Positions 1-6,370 are shown, counted from the first letter of the stretch. The stretch: 7,664 nucleotides of DNA from Actinomycetes bacterium (GCA_023425615.1 JAFACJ010000494.1:1-7664), one strand, 5' to 3'. Program-made: numbers and translations. The notes: a model not told the origin generated them from the sequence alone.

Positions 1-258
1 CACGGAGGCGGCGGCGCGCGGCGCCCGCCCCGGCTCCAGGGCGCGCCGCAGATGGGAGACGAAGACCTGGATGCCCGACATCGCCCGTGCCGGCGCGTCG
101 CCCGGCCACAGGTCGTCGATCAGCCCGTCCACCGGGACCATCCGGCCCCGTGCCGCCACCAGCCGCGCCAGGACCGCGCGTTGCCGCCTTCCCCCCAGAT
201 CGGCGACGTCACCGCCGACCCGGGCCTCGAAAGCGCCCAGAGCGCGTATCTCGACCAT
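1..258 (-). CDS. AfsR/SARP-type transcriptional regulator, N-terminal part (runs off the window)
   Basis: The first 86 codons of a leftward gene are present. The start is the ATG whose complement lies at 256-258; the product begins MVEIRALGAFEARVGGD. This is the opening of the OmpR-like winged-helix domain of SARP/AfsR regulators: a short beta-rich start, then LGGRRQRAVLARLVAA (about residues 23-38), a VDGLIDDLWPGDAP segment (44-57) and a recognition-helix region ending VSHLRRALEPG (about 67-77). In this family that domain binds direct repeats near the -35 region and is followed by a bacterial transcriptional activator (BTAD) domain, and in AfsR-type proteins also by NB-ARC and TPR domains. 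Those parts lie outside the window, so a short SARP cannot be told from a large AfsR-like protein. It sits downstream of the MMPL gene on the same strand, separated by a strong hairpin, so it is probably transcribed on its own. The Shine-Dalgarno match is poor and a -10-like TAAGAT lies just upstream. The family call is sure; the target genes are inferred. Confidence 0.88.
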   Translation of the reverse strand, partial: MVEIRALGAFEARVGGDVADLGGRRQRAVLARLVAARGRMVPVDGLIDDLWPGDAPARAMSGIQVFVSHLRRALEPGRAPRAAASV

Positions 259-267
259 TTCCCGGGC

Positions 268-273
268 ATCTTA
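268..273 (-). promoter_or_regulatory. Candidate -10 element of the SARP gene (TAAGAT)
   Basis: Read on the minus strand, TAAGAT matches the actinobacterial TANNNT -10 pattern and is the only AT-rich stretch in the gap between the MMPL and SARP genes. It ends nine bases before the ATG, which would place the transcript start within a few bases of the start codon and give a leaderless or nearly leaderless mRNA. No convincing -35 is seen; at 17-bp spacing the sequence is CGTTCG, partly inside the neighbouring hairpin. This is a pattern match only. Confidence 0.35.
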
Positions 274-290
274 ACCCCGCGCCGAGAGCG

Positions 291-328
291 CGAACGCCCC
301 CGGAACCACGGGATTCCGGGGGCGTTCG
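291..328 (-). terminator. Hairpin terminator after the MMPL transporter gene
   Basis: A perfect 15-bp inverted repeat (291-305 pairs with 314-328; arms CGAACGCCCCCGGAA and TTCCGGGGGCGTTCG) with an 8-base loop begins four bases beyond the TGA stop of the MMPL gene. On the minus strand it is followed by a GC-rich stretch without a T-tract, so it is an L-shaped, no-U-tail hairpin of the kind common in actinobacteria. It separates the transporter transcript from the SARP gene. Confidence 0.8.
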
Positions 329-332
329 GCGG

Positions 333-2432
333 TCAGCCGACCAGGGTGAGATCACCGCGCTCCCGCGGCCGGTCCGCGTGGACGTCGACCTCGGGCAGGA
401 TTCTGGCCAGCGGGGCGGGCAGCCACCAGTTCCAGCGGCCCAGCAGCGCCATCGCCGCGGGCACCAGGATCAGCCGGACCAAGGTGGCGTCCAGCGCCAC
501 CGCGACCGCGAGGCCCACCCCGATCTGCTTGATCGTCACCCCCGGCGCCAGGACGAAGCCGATGAAGACGGCGACCATGATGAGGGCGGCGCTGCTGATG
601 ATCCGGCCGGTGGACGCCAGCCCGGAGACCACCGAGCCGTGCGGGTCTCCGGTGCGCCCGTAGTCCTCGCGGATCCGCGACAGCAGGAAGACCTCGTAGT
701 CCATCGAGACCCCGAACAGGACAGCGAACATCAGCGGCAGGATGTAGCTGGAGACCGGCACGCTGTGCGGCAGGCCCAGCAGGCCGGTGCCCCAGCCCCA
801 CTGGAAGACGACGGTGATCACCCCGTAGGAGGCGCCGATGGACAGCAGGTTCATCGCCGCCGCCTTCAGCGGGACGGCGACCGAGCGGAAGGCCAGCAGG
901 AGCAGCACGCACGAGGCGCCGATGACGGCGAGGATCACCAGCCAGATCCGCTCAGAGATGATCTCGTTCAGATCGCGGTAGGCGGCGGTGAGCCCGGTGA
1001 CCTCGCCGCCCAGCGGCCGCACCTGCGCCCGCACCGCGTCCAGGACCTCGGTGGCGCGCTCGTCCTGCGGCCCGTACTCGGGCACCACGGTGATGACCGC
1101 CGCGTCCTTCTTCTGCGACAGGACCGGCTCGGTGACCGAGGCGACGCCCTCCAGCGCGGCGAGCCGCTCCCGCACCGCCTCCGGGTCCGCCTTCCGCTCC
1201 AGGTCCAAGACGACCAGCAGCGGTCCGTTGGCGCCCGGCCCGTAGGACTCGGCGATCAGGTCGTATGCCTTGCGGAGCGTGGTGTCGGGCGACTCGGAAC
1301 TGGCGTCGCTCGGCCAGGTCCGCATGCCCAGGGCGGGCGCGGCCAGCACCGGCATCAAGATGAGGACGGCCAGCAGCCACGGCAGCGGACGGCGGCCGAC
1401 CCGCGCCGCCCAGGCGCCCACCCAGCGCGACTCGGTGGTGACGGAGGCGCCGTGGCGCTCCCTGCGGCGCAGCACACGGCGCCCGGCCAGGCCCAGCAGC
1501 GCGGGCAGCAGGGTGACCGCCGACAGCATGGTCGCGAACACCACGATGCCCGCCGCGAAACCCATCGTCACGAAGACCGGGAGCCCGGCGAACACCAGGC
1601 CGCACAGGGCCACCAGGACCGTCGCCCCGGCGAAGAGCACCGACTTGCCCGCGGTGGCGTTGGCGTCCGCCACGGCCTCGGGCACCGCCTGGCCGCGGGC
1701 GAGGTTCTCCCGGAACCGGGTGAGCACGAACAGCGCGTAGTCGATCCCGACCCCCAGGCCGATCATCACCGCGAGGGTCGGCGTGACCGTGCTGACATCG
1801 GCCACCGCGGCGAACAGCGTGATCCCGGCCATGCCCACGCCCAGGCCGGTGAGCGCGACCGCCAGCGGCAGCCCCGCCGCGACGATCGAGCCGAACGCCA
1901 GGAACAGGATGACCAGGGCCGCGACGATACCGATGGCCTCCGCCGCCCCGCCCGGTGCCGACACGTTCTCCGGGATCTGCCCGCCGAACTCCACCTGGGC
2001 GCCGGGGATCCGGGTCGCCTCCCTCAACCGGTCCAGCTCCGCGGCCGGGTCGAGGTCGGTGACCGGCTCGTCGTACCGGACGGTCAGCAGCATGGTGCGG
2101 CCGCCGTCGCCCGGCAGCGGGCCCTCCACCCCGGTCACGTGCGGCAGCTTTTCGGTACGTTCGACCGCGCGGGCCACCTCGGCCGCGTCCACCCCGCCCT
2201 CGTCGCGCACCACGACGCGGGCGTCGGTCTCGGCCACCGCCGGGAACCGTTCGCGCAGCAGGTCCGTGGCGGCCTGCGAGCCGGTGCCCTTGAGGTTGTA
2301 GTCGTCGTGCAGCGCCCCGCCCACCGTCGAGGCCAGTCCCACGAACAGCGCCAAGGCCAGCAGCCAGGCCCCGATCATCCGCCAGGGCCGCCGTGCCGCG
2401 GCCCCTCCCAGGCGGTGAAGCACCCGAGACAT
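333..2432 (-). CDS. MMPL/RND-family membrane transporter
   Basis: A 699-residue integral membrane protein of the MMPL family, RND-superfamily exporters driven by the proton gradient that typically move lipids, glycolipids or hydrophobic metabolites across the actinobacterial membrane. The layout is the usual doubled one. TM1 is at about 19-39, followed by an extracytoplasmic domain (about 40-160) and a cluster of five helices (about 163-313). TM7 is at about 351-369, then a second extracytoplasmic domain (about 370-490) and a final cluster (about 495-664). Each helical half carries the proton-relay Asp-Tyr pair: D231-Y232 in GLGVGIDYALF and D578-Y579 in FGVSMDYEVFLLSR. The length fits the shorter Streptomyces-type MMPL proteins; there is no long C-terminal extension as in mycobacterial MmpL3. 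The ATG start is preceded by a purine-rich AGGAGAGGAG Shine-Dalgarno about six bases away. It stands alone as a transcript, bounded by a hairpin on each side, next to a SARP regulator. The substrate is unknown; export of a secondary metabolite or lipid is a guess from context. Confidence 0.93.
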   Translation of the reverse strand: MSRVLHRLGGAAARRPWRMIGAWLLALALFVGLASTVGGALHDDYNLKGTGSQAATDLLRERFPAVAETDARVVVRDEGGVDAAEVARAVERTEKLPHVTGVEGPLPGDGGRTMLLTVRYDEPVTDLDPAAELDRLREATRIPGAQVEFGGQIPENVSAPGGAAEAIGIVAALVILFLAFGSIVAAGLPLAVALTGLGVGMAGITLFAAVADVSTVTPTLAVMIGLGVGIDYALFVLTRFRENLARGQAVPEAVADANATAGKSVLFAGATVLVALCGLVFAGLPVFVTMGFAAGIVVFATMLSAVTLLPALLGLAGRRVLRRRERHGASVTTESRWVGAWAARVGRRPLPWLLAVLILMPVLAAPALGMRTWPSDASSESPDTTLRKAYDLIAESYGPGANGPLLVVLDLERKADPEAVRERLAALEGVASVTEPVLSQKKDAAVITVVPEYGPQDERATEVLDAVRAQVRPLGGEVTGLTAAYRDLNEIISERIWLVILAVIGASCVLLLLAFRSVAVPLKAAAMNLLSIGASYGVITVVFQWGWGTGLLGLPHSVPVSSYILPLMFAVLFGVSMDYEVFLLSRIREDYGRTGDPHGSVVSGLASTGRIISSAALIMVAVFIGFVLAPGVTIKQIGVGLAVAVALDATLVRLILVPAAMALLGRWNWWLPAPLARILPEVDVHADRPRERGDLTLVG

Positions 2433-2468
2433 CCCCGTCTCCTCTCCTGATCTTCCTTATCGGAAGCA

Positions 2469-2474
2469 ACTGTG
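2469..2474 (-). promoter_or_regulatory. Candidate -10 element of the MMPL gene (CACAGT)
   Basis: On the minus strand CACAGT lies exactly 8 bp downstream of the last 7-base repeat unit (2483-2489). SARP-activated promoters have the same spacing between the final repeat and the -10. It would give a leader of about 30 bases containing the AGGAGAGGAG ribosome binding site. As a -10 it is only a weak CANNNT match, so this call depends on the repeat geometry. Confidence 0.3.
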
Positions 2475-2482
2475 GAGAGGGG

Positions 2483-2522
2483 CTCTTGCGGGTTGCTTGC
2501 GCACTACTTGTGGCGGGCCTGC
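2483..2522 (-). repeat. 11-bp-phased RCAAG direct repeats upstream of the MMPL gene (candidate SARP operator)
   Basis: On the minus strand the 7-mers ACAAGTA (2511-2505), GCAAGCA (2500-2494) and GCAAGAG (2489-2483) are spaced exactly 11 bp apart. A fourth degenerate unit, GCAGGCC (2522-2516), keeps the same phase. Direct 7-base repeats at one helical turn, placed about where a -35 would be, are the classical binding site of SARP proteins such as ActII-ORF4, DnrI and AfsR. The gene beyond the transporter encodes such a protein. The repeat is seen in the sequence; the function and the pairing with that regulator are inferred. Confidence 0.5.
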
Positions 2523-2542
2523 AAGAGAAGGGCAAGCCCGCC
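2512..2542 (-). terminator. Hairpin terminator closing the HIT-phoH-ybeY block
   Basis: An 11-bp stem (2512-2522 with 2532-2542) with a 9-base loop begins six bases past the stop of the deaminase-like gene. One position is C/A as plus-strand RNA but a permissible G-U wobble as minus-strand RNA, so the stem pairs completely only in the transcript of the leftward genes. No U-tract follows. It overlaps the most upstream degenerate RCAAG unit of the MMPL promoter region. Confidence 0.7.
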
Positions 2543-2548
2543 GGCGTC

Positions 2549-2863
2549 TCACAGGGTGGTGCGCACCGTCCCGTCGGGTGCCGCCACCAGGACCGGCGCC
2601 TTGGGGCCGAGGTCGCGGACGGCGCTGATGTCCGGCAGTGCGCCGTCGGTGACGACCACCGCGGCCTCCAAGTCCTCCGCGCCGCTGGCCACCGCCATCG
2701 CCACCGCGACCTGGAGGGCGGTCAGGGCGAGGCTGGGCAGCGCCACCGTGGTGGCGGTGTAGGTGCGGCCCGTCTCGTCGCGCACCGCCGCACCCTCGGG
2801 GGCGCTGTTGCGGGCGCGGGAGGATCGTGCCAGCTTGATGAGCTTTTCGTCCTCGGCGTTCAC
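2549..2863 (-). CDS. Cytidine-deaminase-fold protein lacking the zinc site (probably not an enzyme)
   Basis: A 104-residue protein that aligns by eye with cytidine deaminase along most of its length: a helical start (MNAEDEKLIKLARSSRARN), then APEGAAVRDETGRTYTATTV (about 21-40), helix ALTALQVAVAMAVASGA and strand LEAAVVVTDG. In the true enzyme the zinc is held by a Cys/His of a C/H-A-E motif and by the two Cys of PCGxCR. Here the helix reads T-A-L in place of C-A-E, the PCxxC loop is gone, and the whole protein has no cysteine or histidine. It therefore cannot bind the catalytic zinc. Proteins of this kind, often labelled cytidine deaminase, occupy this position next to era in many actinobacteria; from memory Rv2365c of M. 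tuberculosis is the positional equivalent. It starts with GTG, overlapping the stop of the lipoprotein gene as GTGA, and has little Shine-Dalgarno of its own, so translation is probably coupled. Role unknown. Confidence 0.8.
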   Translation of the reverse strand: MNAEDEKLIKLARSSRARNSAPEGAAVRDETGRTYTATTVALPSLALTALQVAVAMAVASGAEDLEAAVVVTDGALPDISAVRDLGPKAPVLVAAPDGTVRTTL

Positions 2864-3528
2864 GGGCCTAGCTTATGGGTTCCGCCCAGCCGCTCCGCCG
2901 CCCGTCCCGCCGCGTCGGCCGTGACGCTCGGCGCGCCCGCGCGCACGATGCCCGGCTGCGCCACCACCAGCAGGACTCCCCCGACACGGTGCATGACGAA
3001 CTCATAGCCCAGCTCGCGCCGCTCGTCCTCCGGCTCGGCGAACCGCACGGCCACGGTGTCGCGCGCGGGCAGCCCCGGCACCTCCAGCGGCACCTGCGGC
3101 AAGATCAGCTCGGTGCCGCCCACCCTGGCGCGCAGCAGCCGGCACTTGGACGCCTCTTTGCGCGTCTCGGCCAGGATCCGCTTGGCCCGTGCCACACCGG
3201 TGGCGAACAGGTGCTGGGTGAGCGTCGCCCCCGGAGCCCGCTGGTAGAAGGACGTGCCCGTACCCGGCGCGTCGCGCAGGCTGCGCCCGTCGGCCAGGGC
3301 CAGCAGCCTGCGGCAGTGCGGACCGCGCGCGACCACCCCGTGGAAGGCGGGCTGGGCCTCGGCCGGGAGATAGCCGTCCGGCATGTCGCGCGGCACGAGG
3401 AGGGCGGAGGCCAGGCCCGGTGTGGAGTCCTCCCGCACGGGCGGCGCGTCCGGGCCCGTCGCCCGCCCGCACCCGGCGGCCAGCGCCACCGCGGCGGCGA
3501 GCACGGCTCCGCGAACGATGCGCCACAT
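2860..3528 (-). CDS. Putative lipoprotein, family not recognised
   Basis: A 222-residue exported protein. The N-terminus is a short positively charged MWRIVRG, a hydrophobic AVLAAAVALAAG stretch and a lipobox LAAGC with the modified cysteine at position 20, so the mature protein should be lipid-anchored on the outer face of the membrane. After a proline-rich linker (about 21-36) comes a domain starting LLVPRDMPDGYLP (about 43-55). That opening loosely recalls the ligand-binding domains fused to PknH-type kinases and similar actinobacterial lipoproteins. Two cysteines in the mature part, C72 (GPHCRRL) and C129 (EASKCRLL), could form a disulfide. A hydrophobic strand GGVLLVVAQPG lies at about 183-193. 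The ATG is preceded by GGGGGGA at good spacing. It follows the CNNM gene after 57 bases and overlaps the deaminase-like gene by four bases, so it is in the same operon. It is not a member of this block that I recognise from model actinobacteria. Function unknown. Confidence 0.82.
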   Translation of the reverse strand: MWRIVRGAVLAAAVALAAGCGRATGPDAPPVREDSTPGLASALLVPRDMPDGYLPAEAQPAFHGVVARGPHCRRLLALADGRSLRDAPGTGTSFYQRAPGATLTQHLFATGVARAKRILAETRKEASKCRLLRARVGGTELILPQVPLEVPGLPARDTVAVRFAEPEDERRELGYEFVMHRVGGVLLVVAQPGIVRAGAPSVTADAAGRAAERLGGTHKLGP

Positions 3529-3585
3529 GGGAATCCCCCCGAATCTCCCGACGGCCAGGAAGATCGTTCCCGAGGGGGAGGCGGG

Positions 3586-4842
3586 TCAATCCTCGGCCTG
3601 CCGCTCGTCCTCCGGCAGGCGCTCGACCAGGACGGTGCCGATGCGGTTGCGGCGCCCGGCCAGGCTCTCGGCGGTCAGCCGCAGCCCCGCCACCTCGGCC
3701 GTCGACCCGGCGATCGCGACACGGCCCAGGGCGTGCGCCAGCAGCCCGCCGACGGTCTCCACGTCGGCGACGTCGATCTCCACATCGCACAGCTCGGCGA
3801 GTTCCTCCACGCTCATGCGCGCGGTGACCCGCAGCTCGCCGCCGGGAAGCTGCTCCACCCGGGGTATCTCGTTGTCGTACTCATCGGCGATCTCCCCGAC
3901 GATCTCCTCGAGGATGTCCTCGATGGTCACCAGGCCCGCGGTGCCGCCGTACTCGTCGATCACGATCGCCACATGGATCTGCAGCGCCTGCATCTCGCGC
4001 AGCAGATCGTCGATCGGCTTGGAGTCCGGCACGTACGTCGCCGGGCGCATCAGCGTGTCGACCCTGCCGCGCTCGGCGTCCTCCTCCGCGGGCGCCTCGT
4101 GCAGCCGCCGCACGACGTCCTTGAGGTAGGCGATGCCCACCACGTCGTCCTCGTTCTCGCCGGTCACCGGGATCCGGGAGAAACCCGAGCGCAGCGACAG
4201 CGACAGGAACTGGCGCAGCGTCTTCTCGCGCTCGATGAACACGATGTCGGTGCGCGGCACCATGACCTCGCGCACCAGGGTGTCGCCCAGCTCGAACACC
4301 GAGTGGATCATCTCGCGCTCGTCCGGCTCGATCAGCCGCCGCTGCTCGGCCAGGTCGACCAGGTCGCGCAGCTCGGCCTCGGTGGCGAACGGGCCCTCCC
4401 GGAAGCCCTTGCCGGGGGTCAGCGCGTTGCCCAGCAGGATCAGCAGCCGCGGCAGCGGGCCGAGGACCCGCACCAGCGGATGCATGATCGTCGCACCGGC
4501 CAGCGCCACCTTGTCGGCGTGCTGGATGGCCAGGGTGCGCGAGCCGACCCCGACCACGATGTAGCTGACCAGGATCATGATCACCGCGGCGGTGACGTAC
4601 GCGCGCCATGTCTCATCCAGCCAGCCGATGCACACGTCCGCCACGATCACCGTCGCGGACAGCTCGCAGGAGATGCGCAGCAGCAGGAGCAGATTGACAT
4701 AGCGGGCGGGATCGGCGACGACGGCGGACAGGCGGGGGGAGTCCAGCTCGGCGACCCGCACCCGGGAGACCCGGGTCAGCGCGGTCTCCACCGCCGCGAA
4801 CAGGCCGGCGAAGACCACCAGCAGGACCGCGACGCCGATCAC
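3586..4842 (-). CDS. CNNM/CorC-type membrane protein (DUF21, CBS pair, CorC/HlyC domain)
   Basis: A 418-residue hemolysin C/CorC-like protein of the CNNM family, membrane proteins linked to Mg2+ (and possibly other divalent cation) transport or homeostasis. The DUF21/CNNM transmembrane domain spans about 1-145, with the typical FAAVETALTRVSRVRV after TM1 and further helices near 50-70, 82-100 and 112-140. A helical linker (ATEAELRDLVDLAEQ, about 153-167) leads to two CBS repeats: about 190-248 (REVMVPRTDIVFIE) and about 260-318 (HVAIVIDEYGGTAGLVTIEDI), the nucleotide-binding Bateman module. A CorC/HlyC domain lies at about 327-410. All expected parts are present. It follows ybeY directly, as in many bacteria. 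The GTG at 4842 has no clear Shine-Dalgarno. An in-frame CTG at 4863, overlapping the ybeY stop as CTGA and preceded by GGGAG, would add seven residues (SSSQFW between the two starts) and may be the true start. The family is certain; transport versus regulation of transport is not settled from sequence. Confidence 0.93.
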   Translation of the reverse strand: MIGVAVLLVVFAGLFAAVETALTRVSRVRVAELDSPRLSAVVADPARYVNLLLLLRISCELSATVIVADVCIGWLDETWRAYVTAAVIMILVSYIVVGVGSRTLAIQHADKVALAGATIMHPLVRVLGPLPRLLILLGNALTPGKGFREGPFATEAELRDLVDLAEQRRLIEPDEREMIHSVFELGDTLVREVMVPRTDIVFIEREKTLRQFLSLSLRSGFSRIPVTGENEDDVVGIAYLKDVVRRLHEAPAEEDAERGRVDTLMRPATYVPDSKPIDDLLREMQALQIHVAIVIDEYGGTAGLVTIEDILEEIVGEIADEYDNEIPRVEQLPGGELRVTARMSVEELAELCDVEIDVADVETVGGLLAHALGRVAIAGSTAEVAGLRLTAESLAGRRNRIGTVLVERLPEDERQAED

Positions 4843-4859
4843 CCAGAACTGCGAGCTGC

Positions 4860-5327
4860 TCAGCGCGACTCCCGCCAGCTCTCCAGCAGTCTGTCCTGCA
4901 GCCCGAACATCTCGGCGTGCTCGTCCGGCTCTGCGTGGTCATAACCCAGCAGATGCAAGATGCCGTGCGTGCACAGCAGTTCCAGCTCCTCCTGGGTGCT
5001 GTGGCCCGCCTGCGCCGCCTGCCGCTGCGCGACGGCGGGGCACAGCACCACATCGCCCAGCAGCCCCGGATCGGCCTCGCCGTCCTCGGCGCCGCCCGAC
5101 AGATGGCCGGGACGCAGCTCGTCCATCGGGAAGGCGAGGACGTCGGTCGGCTTGTCCTCGCCCATCCACTTGAGGTTCAGCTCCCGCATCGCCGGCTCGT
5201 CCACCAGCAGCAGCGACAGCTCGGCCAGCGGATGGATCTGCATGCCCTCCAGGACATGCCGGGCGAGCCGGACCAGCGTCTGCTCGTCGGCGGGGGCGCC
5301 CGACTCGTTGAGTACCTCGATGCTCAC
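4860..5327 (-). CDS. ybeY: Endoribonuclease YbeY (rRNA maturation factor)
   Basis: A 155-residue member of the UPF0054/YbeY family, a metal-dependent single-strand endoribonuclease needed for 16S rRNA 3'-end maturation and ribosome quality control. The zinc-binding H3xH5xH signature is complete: H121, H125 and H131 in THGILHLLGYDH. The other conserved stretches are also present: LNLKWMGEDKPTDVLAFPMDE (about 50-70) and GDVVLCP (91-97). Between them is an acidic, glycine-rich insert (about 72-88) typical of actinobacterial members. The length is normal. The start is a GTG that overlaps the phoH stop as GTGA, with a GGGA-type ribosome binding site inside the end of phoH, so the two are translationally coupled. 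YbeY and PhoH-like NTPases are neighbours or fused in many bacteria, which supports joint action on RNA. Confidence 0.97.
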   Translation of the reverse strand: MSIEVLNESGAPADEQTLVRLARHVLEGMQIHPLAELSLLLVDEPAMRELNLKWMGEDKPTDVLAFPMDELRPGHLSGGAEDGEADPGLLGDVVLCPAVAQRQAAQAGHSTQEELELLCTHGILHLLGYDHAEPDEHAEMFGLQDRLLESWRESR

Positions 5328-6370
5328 CGGCGTCCCCGCTCCCGGCGCGGCTGGCGCGGCTCGGACGGCTGGGCCGCGTCATAGCGCTCGTAGGCGTCGA
5401 CGATGTCGGTGACCAGCCGGTGCCGCACCACGTCGGCGCTGCCCAGCCGGCAGAAGTAGATGTCCTCGACGTCCTGGAGGATCTCCTGGACCACGGAGAG
5501 GCCGCTGCGCGAACCCGACGGGAGGTCCACCTGGGTCACGTCGCCCGTCACCACGATCTTGGAGCCGAAGCCCAGCCGGGTGAGGAACATCTTCATCTGC
5601 TCGGGCGAGGTGTTCTGCGCCTCGTCCAGGATGATGAAGGAGTCGTTCAGGGTACGGCCGCGCATGTACGCCAGGGGCGCGACCTCGATCGTCCCCGCCG
5701 ACATCAGCTGCGGGATGGACCCCGGGTCGACCATGTCGTGCAGCGCGTCGTACAGCGGGCGCAGATACGGGTCGATCTTCTCGTAGAGCGTGCCGGGCAG
5801 GAAGCCGAGGCGCTCACCGGCCTCGACCGCCGGACGGGTGAGGATGATCCGGTTGACCTTCTTCTCCTGCAGCGCCTTCACCGCCTTGGCCATCGCCAGG
5901 TAGGTCTTGCCGGTACCGGCGGGGCCGATGCCGAAGACCACCGTGTGCTGGTCGATCGCATCGACGTAGCGCTTCTGGTTGACGGTCTTGGGGCGGATCG
6001 TACGGCCGCGGGAGGAGAGGATGTCGTGGCTGAGCACCTCGGCCGGGCGCACCGCCGACTCCCGCAGCATCGCGACGCTGCGCTCCACCGACTCGGGGGT
6101 CAGCGTCGCGCCCTTGCGCAGCAGGGTCACCAGTTCACCGAAGAGCCTGGCCACCAGCTCCGGCTCCGAGCCGCCGGTGACCGTGATCTCGTTGCCGCGG
6201 ACGTGGATGTCGCTGTTGAAGGCGCGCTCGATCACGGCCAGCAGTTCGTCGCGGGAGCCGAGCAGGGCCACCATCGACTGCTCGTCGGGCACCACGATCT
6301 TGATCTGGGAGCGCGCGCCGTTCTTGGTGGAATTCTTTGATTCGGTCATCTGCCGGCCTGAAAAGGCCAC
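5324..6370 (-). CDS. phoH: PhoH-like ATPase
   Basis: A 348-residue PhoH-family P-loop NTPase, cytoplasmic, with presumed ATP-driven RNA remodelling or helicase-like activity alongside YbeY. An N-terminal KH-like segment ([15 protein letters not shown], about 52-66) precedes the NTPase core. Walker A is GPAGTGKT at 149-156; the segment [17 protein letters not shown] (about 177-193) is characteristic of PhoH; Walker B is FIILDEAQN at 245-253 with D249/E250; [12 protein letters not shown] (about 273-284) is the sensor region with a conserved Asp. The C-terminus is a basic, probably disordered tail ([11 protein letters not shown]). The chosen start is a GTG preceded by AGAGGGG at suitable spacing. 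An ATG seven codons in (complement at 6347-6349) is the alternative and gives the more usual MTES beginning, but it has only a weak ribosome binding site and lies just after a small hairpin. It lies 74 bases downstream of the HIT gene on the same strand and is coupled to ybeY. Confidence 0.96.
   Translation of the reverse strand: MAFSGRQMTESKNSTKNGARSQIKIVVPDEQSMVALLGSRDELLAVIERAFNSDIHVRGNEITVTGGSEPELVARLFGELVTLLRKGATLTPESVERSVAMLRESAVRPAEVLSHDILSSRGRTIRPKTVNQKRYVDAIDQHTVVFGIGPAGTGKTYLAMAKAVKALQEKKVNRIILTRPAVEAGERLGFLPGTLYEKIDPYLRPLYDALHDMVDPGSIPQLMSAGTIEVAPLAYMRGRTLNDSFIILDEAQNTSPEQMKMFLTRLGFGSKIVVTGDVTQVDLPSGSRSGLSVVQEILQDVEDIYFCRLGSADVVRHRLVTDIVDAYERYDAAQPSEPRQPRRERGRR
6355..6368 (-). other. 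Small hairpin at the phoH translation start
   Basis: GGCCT-TTTC-AGGCC on the minus strand forms a 5-bp stem with a four-base loop, placed between the GTG (6370) and the ATG (6349) candidate starts. It could hinder initiation at the ATG or be a chance palindrome. Confidence 0.3.

Noticed and set aside
87..2450. A 787-codon open frame on the plus strand opposite the MMPL gene
   Set aside because: Its translation is low-complexity, rich in Arg, Gly, His, Pro and Gln, with no recognisable domain. It is the GC-rich antisense shadow of a clear MMPL protein.
952..2535. A 527-codon minus-strand frame within the MMPL gene
   Set aside because: Out-of-frame reading of the MMPL coding sequence, rich in Arg, Gly and Ala with no domains; it would also run through the terminator and promoter region.
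2448..3566. The shared 9-mer GATCTTCCT upstream of both the MMPL and the lipoprotein genes
   Set aside because: It occurs in opposite orientations relative to the two genes, at different distances, and is partly explained by purine-rich ribosome-binding sequence; most likely chance.
2875..4944. A 689-codon plus-strand frame opposite the lipoprotein and CNNM genes
   Set aside because: Same low-complexity antisense composition; the opposite strand carries a lipobox protein and a full CNNM protein with CBS motifs.
5420..6340. A 306-codon plus-strand frame opposite phoH
   Set aside because: Antisense shadow of phoH with repetitive Asp/His/Arg/Gly composition and no motif.
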